From positions 248,001 through 312,000 of the forward strand of contig JAREIK010000781.1 of NCBI GenBank assembly GCA_029783825.1: 64,000 nt of DNA, written 5' to 3'. Position numbers and translations under genes: made by a program. Shown piece after piece: positions 58,887 to 64,000 of the stretch (position 1 is its first letter; every line of letters starts with the position of its first letter). A model generated the notes under the pieces. It did no database searches and was not told the origin of the DNA. It saw only the letters and a program-made list of their open reading frames with translations. The DNA is from Sapria himalayana. Lineage: Eukaryota > Streptophyta > Magnoliopsida > Malpighiales > Rafflesiaceae.

Positions 58887-60069
58887 TGACAACTTACTTC
58901 ATAAATAGGTGATTCCACTCATGATCATCAAATGTGTAACTTGATAGTACAACCTTGGATTAGACTTGACATAGAATACTATTCTAAATTATCAATGATA
59001 ATTTATTATTGATAGAGAAATAATGAACTATGATTAGTGTGGAGTATGTATGATTAATGATCATATTCTACTAATCATGGATATGTAATATTAAGTTAAC
59101 TTATAAGTACATGTTAGTGAACTCTATAAGTTATAAATTTCATTGGTCAGTCTAGTATCACTTATCACAAATATGTGATACTAGACCAACCCACTATGAG
59201 AATACCATATGGATTATAAGTTATAAGTATTACTCATCATAGTAATGTCATCTTTATGTCTTTTGACCTAGCATCTCCATATATCCCTATATGAAGAGCT
59301 TTATGTTTTGACACATTTCAATATCGTCTCTAATAGGGTGATGATACATACTTAGTTGGACATATAATATATCATGTAGAGGAACGTAAGTGGATGAAAT
59401 AGATCTGTCCCTCTTTTTTGGGAGATATCCATGAGCCCCTCCAAATGTGAGACTAGAAATGAATGATCATGCTTTAATGAATTAATAAGAATATTAATAT
59501 CAGCTATACTATTAGTTCATCTAAAGATTGAGAAATTAAATGATCATAATGTCTTGCTAGATGTCACTTATCATCCATGAGCTCAGAATGAGTTTTGAGC
59601 CCATTTCTAATATTATATGGGCATACATGATCACACCCAAATAAAGTGCCAAAAACTTATCCTAGGCTTAAAATTAATATTTAAGACCCAAGAAATCCTC
59701 ATTAAATGAAATAAAGATATAGGTCATACATTTTAAATAGAGAGAGAGAGGACATGGATTTTCATATAGATTCAACCTTGTTATAGCACATTCATCTCCT
59801 TCTCAATTTCCATGAGAGCTTATTATTGTAGATATTTGTATAGAGTTGAGTGACTATGTTGAGCCTTCAATTTCTACAATGCATAGATGAACACGCAATG
59901 TGTGGAATAATAATATTTTAGCATGAATAAAATATTCTTCTATCATTGAATCATTGGTTATGATCAGATGGATCCTTCCTTAATTAAAAGTTGATTTATT
60001 TTAATCATCCCCAATGTTCCGCTATGCATATATATATATATGTAAAATCATCCCTAAGAAAACCCAACA
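58887..60069 (+). repeat. copia 3' LTR
   Basis: Starts near TGACAACTTACTTC and ends AACCCAACA, matching the 5' LTR in order. The length of about 1.18 kb is probably close to the original LTR size. Flanking five-base duplications were not found. Confidence 0.7.
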
Positions 60070-60470
60070 ATATGATCTTCGGGTCCTCGAGCTCAGAGTA
60101 GGTAATGCTTTGTCCCAACAATAAGAAAAATCTCTTTGGCATGTACCAAGAAGAGTGTATCTGGTATCCCTAATGAGCAAACTCATGGCACCAGGGTAAT
60201 AGCATTCATCCTCTTTTCCAACCAGACTACCATTTTGTTAGTATCCATTTCTTCATTTATTGCATGCTATCTTTCTAAATTTGATATTAAAGAAATAAGA
60301 ATATGTGGAGTACACACATTATCACAAAGTGCATCCACATAAAATATTCACAAGAGCATTCTTATAACTACTAAGAATGCATATAGTCAATAATCACTCG
60401 GAGTAAACACAACACACACACACACACATATAGATTCATACTACCATGGTAGCTCATCTTGAATATATTA
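60070..60470. other. unassigned DNA between copia elements
   Basis: A 68-codon plus frame (60136-60342) has one hydrophobic segment but no motif. A CA run at 60414-60428 is the only repeat. It may belong to the flank or LTR of the minus-strand copia relic to the right. Confidence 0.35.
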
Positions 60471-61070
60471 ATATTATATAATACTTTCCCTTAAATTGGT
60501 GTATGGCTATCTACCACACTAAGCATGAGAGATGGGGTAGGTGGTAGGTCTCATCAAGGGCCTCATGTAAATGTCAACTAGCTGATTTATATCAGAAATA
60601 TATAAAATAACTAGTGAACCATCATAGATCTTTTTAATGAAGAAAATAGTCAACAATTATATTCTTTTCTTCTTTTGTGAAAATATATTTTAGAAGTAAT
60701 GTGTATGATTTTTTGATTATCATAGAAAAACTCATTAGAAGAGTGACACTAGTCAAAATGTACGAAGAAGATACCTAAGCCATAGCGATGCAAGATGACC
60801 ATTTTTATCACCATTAACTTTGCCCCTACACTTGATATAATAATAACCACCAAAATTTTTTTAAAAATTATATTTTTTTCCTAGAAAAGTAGAAAAACTA
60901 GATGTTAATCTCTTGTTTGTACTCTCGGTGACTCAAATTATGCCTGAATACCTAATAACCTGAGAATGTGAATAACATTTGAAAGAAATCTTAAGGCACA
61001 ATAACTGCTTTTCATAATGGAGCATATAAAAAATAGGAACCATGTAAATATGTCATAACGAATCTAGAAA
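60471..61070 (-). mobile_element. Ty1/copia relic, RNase H end, minus strand
   Basis: On the minus strand SSYCALRFLSNVIHILRLLG (about 61010-60950) fits the RNase H segment around the second catalytic region. FFIKKIYDGSLVILYISDIN QLVDI (about 60640-60565) fits the H-I-x-x-x-x-H-F to DQLADIFTK end of copia polyproteins. LREK-like text before about 60480 fits the usual stop ahead of the 3' LTR. Frames are broken. Confidence 0.65.
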
Positions 61071-62570
61071 GTGATAGAATATGCTACTAGCATATGTAAT
61101 ATCCAAGAAAATAACTAAAAATACTCAATAAGCAGTCTAATGTGTCAAAATAATGATTGAGATAACATATATATAATGATATAACATTTAGATAAAATAC
61201 ATGTATCAAAATAAATAAATTTAAAGAAATAATTTGCATATTTATAAAAATTTAAATTTTAAATAAAATAAAATTACAAATAATAACTTTTCATCATTTG
61301 AGTATTAAAAATGATATTAATTTTAAAAATATAACTAACACATTTTATGGTGAATGAAAATATTGGTGTAACAAACATATGAATATTATGTTATAATTAT
61401 TGAAACATGCACTAATTCTTTCAGAAATAGGCATATGACAATAATAATGTCATTCCGATACCAACTACTATAGTTAACCACAATGGAATATGATATACGA
61501 TAAAAAAAAATTAAATATAGAAATACTTTTCGTGTATATAATAAACAAATTTATGATTATTCAATATTTAATTAATCAAATATTCATTGTGATATTATCA
61601 TTCAAAAATTAATTTGTTTAATATTCAATATAAATAAATGCAAAATAATTATTCATTAAATTTTGATTAGTTCAACTTTTATCCTCAAAAAACTCATAAA
61701 TGATGAGTAATAATCAATCAAACGTTATGAACGAAATATTTAAGTGAGTGGCAAGTAACCACATTCATATTCATGAAAAAATTCTAAAACTCTAAGATTT
61801 CCATAATTCACCATCATGATAAATAAATAAATAAAACTATCTTATGTTACTAATCGGATAAGGGGTTTTACTCCCCCCCCCCCCCCCCCCCCTCTCTCTC
61901 CCTCTCTCCCTCTCTCTCTAATCTCCCCTTTCTTCTTTTCAATTCTCTCTTTTTTTTCATATGCAAAGAGGACATTATTTATCTTGGTTTTATATTTTAT
62001 AATAGTTTTACAATATGTTATCAACACACACACACACACACACACACATATATGATTTTGATTAGAAATAAAAAAAACTATATTATTGTTAGCGTTATAA
62101 ATCATATAAATAATATATGATTTATAATATTATTGATGCTTATTATTTTGTCAATTTCAAAAGTTTGTCAACAATGTCACAAACTCAAATTTATAACACT
62201 TAACATTTTAGATAGATGTTATATATCTATTGGGTTTGAACAATTTCCCTGGGTAAAATGTAAAATCAATATCATCCCAAACTTGGGTTGAGTTGAATTA
62301 TATCATTTATTCATTTATTGGCATACCCAAAAAGCTCGGGTTTAAATTATATGAATATTTATGTATAATAATTTTGTAAGTATATATTTTAACTTAGATT
62401 CTCAACTTTCAATCTTATATTTGTAGGCAAGAAATAAATTTTTATATATAAAAGAGCAAAATGAAAAAAAAAATGCTCTAATTATTTTGATGAGAACAAT
62501 TTGAAAAAAAGTGCTTCATTTAACATTTTAAATTGCCCACATCATTCCACATGCACACATTGATATGCTT
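61071..62570. other. AT-rich DNA with C and CA runs, no supported gene
   Basis: Contains a 20-base C run followed by CT repeats (61873-61920) and (CA)n at 62024-62048. The minus-strand frame at 61842-62105 is repeat translation (Gly and Cys-Val runs). Confidence 0.6.
61873..61920. repeat. (C)20 then CT-rich tract
   Basis: Twenty consecutive Cs followed by CTCTCTCTCC units. Confidence 0.9.
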
Positions 62571-62579
62571 ATAAATAAG

Positions 62580-62765
62580 GCTACAAGATCAACTTGACTT
62601 GAGCAGGTTAGGTCAGGTTGGGGGTCAACCCAAACACATTTCGAATATTGCTCAGGTTAAGCAACCCAACCTGATTTTTTCTCGGGCTGCAAATTTCCAG
62701 CCCAAACCAATTTTTTTGGGTGGGGTTGCTTAGGTTGACCCAACCCGAATCGCAGACCTTTTTTG
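62580..62765. repeat. GC-richer repeat with GGTTGGG/CAACCC words
   Basis: Alternating AGGTTGGG, GTCAACCC, CAACCCAACCTGA and GGTTGACCCAACCCGA, several of which form short inverted pairs. The style resembles the GC-rich ends of the hAT-like family, but the TAGAGGTGTCAA terminus is missing, so I leave it as an unassigned repeat. Confidence 0.4.
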
Positions 62766-62779
62766 TGATATGCAAAAAA

Positions 62780-64000
62780 AAAAAAAAAAAAACTATTCAC
62801 ACACATTGGATTGATTAAATTGTAAAAAGATATGAATGAGCTCTAGATGGACATGCAAGATCAAATATTGTGGTTCTTCAAAGAGTTTAAGCAGATTGAC
62901 TCAGTTGAGTATAGGAATCATATCGTAATTCGTAAGTCAAGGACTTAATAATGAATGAGAATTTAGGTCAACTCTTAACAAATTAGTCTGGATTAGTCCT
63001 TCACCCAATGAGCATATGATAGAGTGAGTGAAACCTATTCAACATATAGATAATATGCTAGATTGCACAGAGGATAAACTCTTGATGAATTGTTGTTTGG
63101 GTGTCTTAAGGGCTGTGGCTTTGCATGGAAACTATTGGTCTTTATAAGTGGCATGAAAGTTGATTCGAAGTGGTAATGCGAATGTGAATACTCTTCTTAA
63201 GATTCCGATAGCCTAAATGTAATATTTCTCAATGATGGGACAAGTATCCAGTGAAACCTGATTGGTAGTGGTTGAAATATAGTTACTACATTGTTGATCA
63301 ATATTATAATTAGAAGGCCTATATGCGATGATATGTTCTTTCAGATTAGGTAGTTACTATATTGTTGATCAATAGTGTACGAGGGCATGCCTACTAAGGG
63401 TGAAAATTAAGTGAGCGGACTTTCAGGAAGCTATTGAAGTAACATGACAAGTGAGTCACATTCTAGGGTGAATGTCTCTTTGGCCTATCATGACTCATCA
63501 TAGAATTTGACATGCAAAACACTTGCAAGGAGGAAACAATTTTTGTTTATATTCAGGTAAATCTTGGTGAAGAATTGCACAAGAATATGTAATGGATTGG
63601 GTGGGAGAGATCGTCATGGACTTATATTTGTATTATTTGTGACTCAACACAAATATACTTCTAATAATTAATAAACTGACTATTTTAAGCATGAGAGAAA
63701 TGAGAGAGCTTTAGATGGGTTTGTGAGATGAATCGACGTGACTGTTTAAGAATTCAGGAAGACCAACACAATTAAGTTTGGGGAGCTTGTCAGAAATCAA
63801 TGAGTTAACAACGGAGGTTTTTTTTTTTTGCTGACCATGCATACATTGGTCATGAATTAGATCTATTCCCCTGATGGACCTATAATATGAAAAAACTACT
63901 TGAACAAAAAGCTAATATTTAGAATTGTGAAAAGGCCGAATCCCTAATGAATTCTTGATGCAGGCAACATGAGATGTGTCATTGCATTAAAATTTTTGGG
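62780..64000. other. unassigned DNA to the window end
   Basis: Less AT-rich than the typical intergenic DNA here and without long frames on either strand; the closing 1.2 kb could be LTR or other retrotransposon DNA. Nothing specific recognised. Confidence 0.35.

Larger units (their letters stand above)
54421..60069 (+). mobile_element. Ty1/copia element with two LTRs, pol deleted
   Basis: Two direct repeats flank an internal region with an initiator-Met-type primer binding site (TGGTATCATAGG, from 56155), gag and a protease, but no integrase, reverse transcriptase or RNase H. The internal part goes from protease to the 3' LTR within about 200 bases. The LTRs have diverged visibly (many substitutions and indels) and no target duplication is evident, so the insertion is old. 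The gag-protease text is Tork-like. Confidence 0.75.

Overview
This window reads as nuclear DNA of a flowering plant. It has two plant gene families with introns or plastid/mitochondrial targeting features (a MORN-repeat PIP5K and a PLS-type PPR protein). The rest is very AT-rich DNA with few CpGs, filled with decayed plant transposons: Ty1/copia, Ty3/gypsy, CACTA, hAT, Mutator-like and Harbinger-type MITEs. I cannot name the species. No rRNA, tRNA, CRISPR or prokaryote-type operon was seen.

Layout. 1-6150: AT-rich intergenic DNA with a MITE at 137-525 and a possible small exon near 1 kb. 6151-8555: 5' part of a CACTA element, cut by a GC-rich hAT-like piece. 8.9-12.5 kb: a CACTA-like end with a dense GTCATG motif field (10088-11570) that hosts a 463-bp hAT-like element with an 8-bp target duplication, then a 221-bp tandem duplication. 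12.86-17.34 kb: a copia relic split by an hAT relic. 17.5-25 kb: AT-rich DNA, microsatellites, a second copia relic and an LTR-like block. 25.1-25.9 kb: an unassigned GC-richer island. 26.6-27.6 kb and 41.3-42.4 kb: two copies of one segment, each carrying the same MITE at a different place. 28.7-34.2 kb: a gypsy relic (minus strand) split by a 3.4-kb hAT element with transposase remnants. 36.7-41.1 kb: a CACTA transposase relic on the minus strand. 43.6-44.8 kb: a large Harbinger-type element. 44.88-47.15 kb: a Mutator-like element carrying a broken PPR gene, itself hit by an hAT-like insertion.

47.9-53.7 kb is the gene island: a complete eight-exon phosphatidylinositol-4-phosphate 5-kinase gene (762 residues by my splice model) followed 1.1 kb downstream, on the same strand, by an intronless 540-residue PPR gene. 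These two are the only genes I consider intact. They act in unrelated processes (membrane phosphoinositide signalling; organelle RNA processing), and nothing suggests they work together.

53.7-64 kb: microsatellites, then a copia element with recognisable LTRs (54421-56153 and 58887-60069) keeping only gag and protease, with a roughly 700-bp tetranucleotide repeat inside its 5' LTR. A minus-strand copia RNase H relic and unassigned AT-rich DNA follow. The most notable findings are the PPR-carrying Mutator-like element, the nested hAT family with 8-bp target duplications in three hosts, and the reciprocal MITE occupancy of the duplicated segments.
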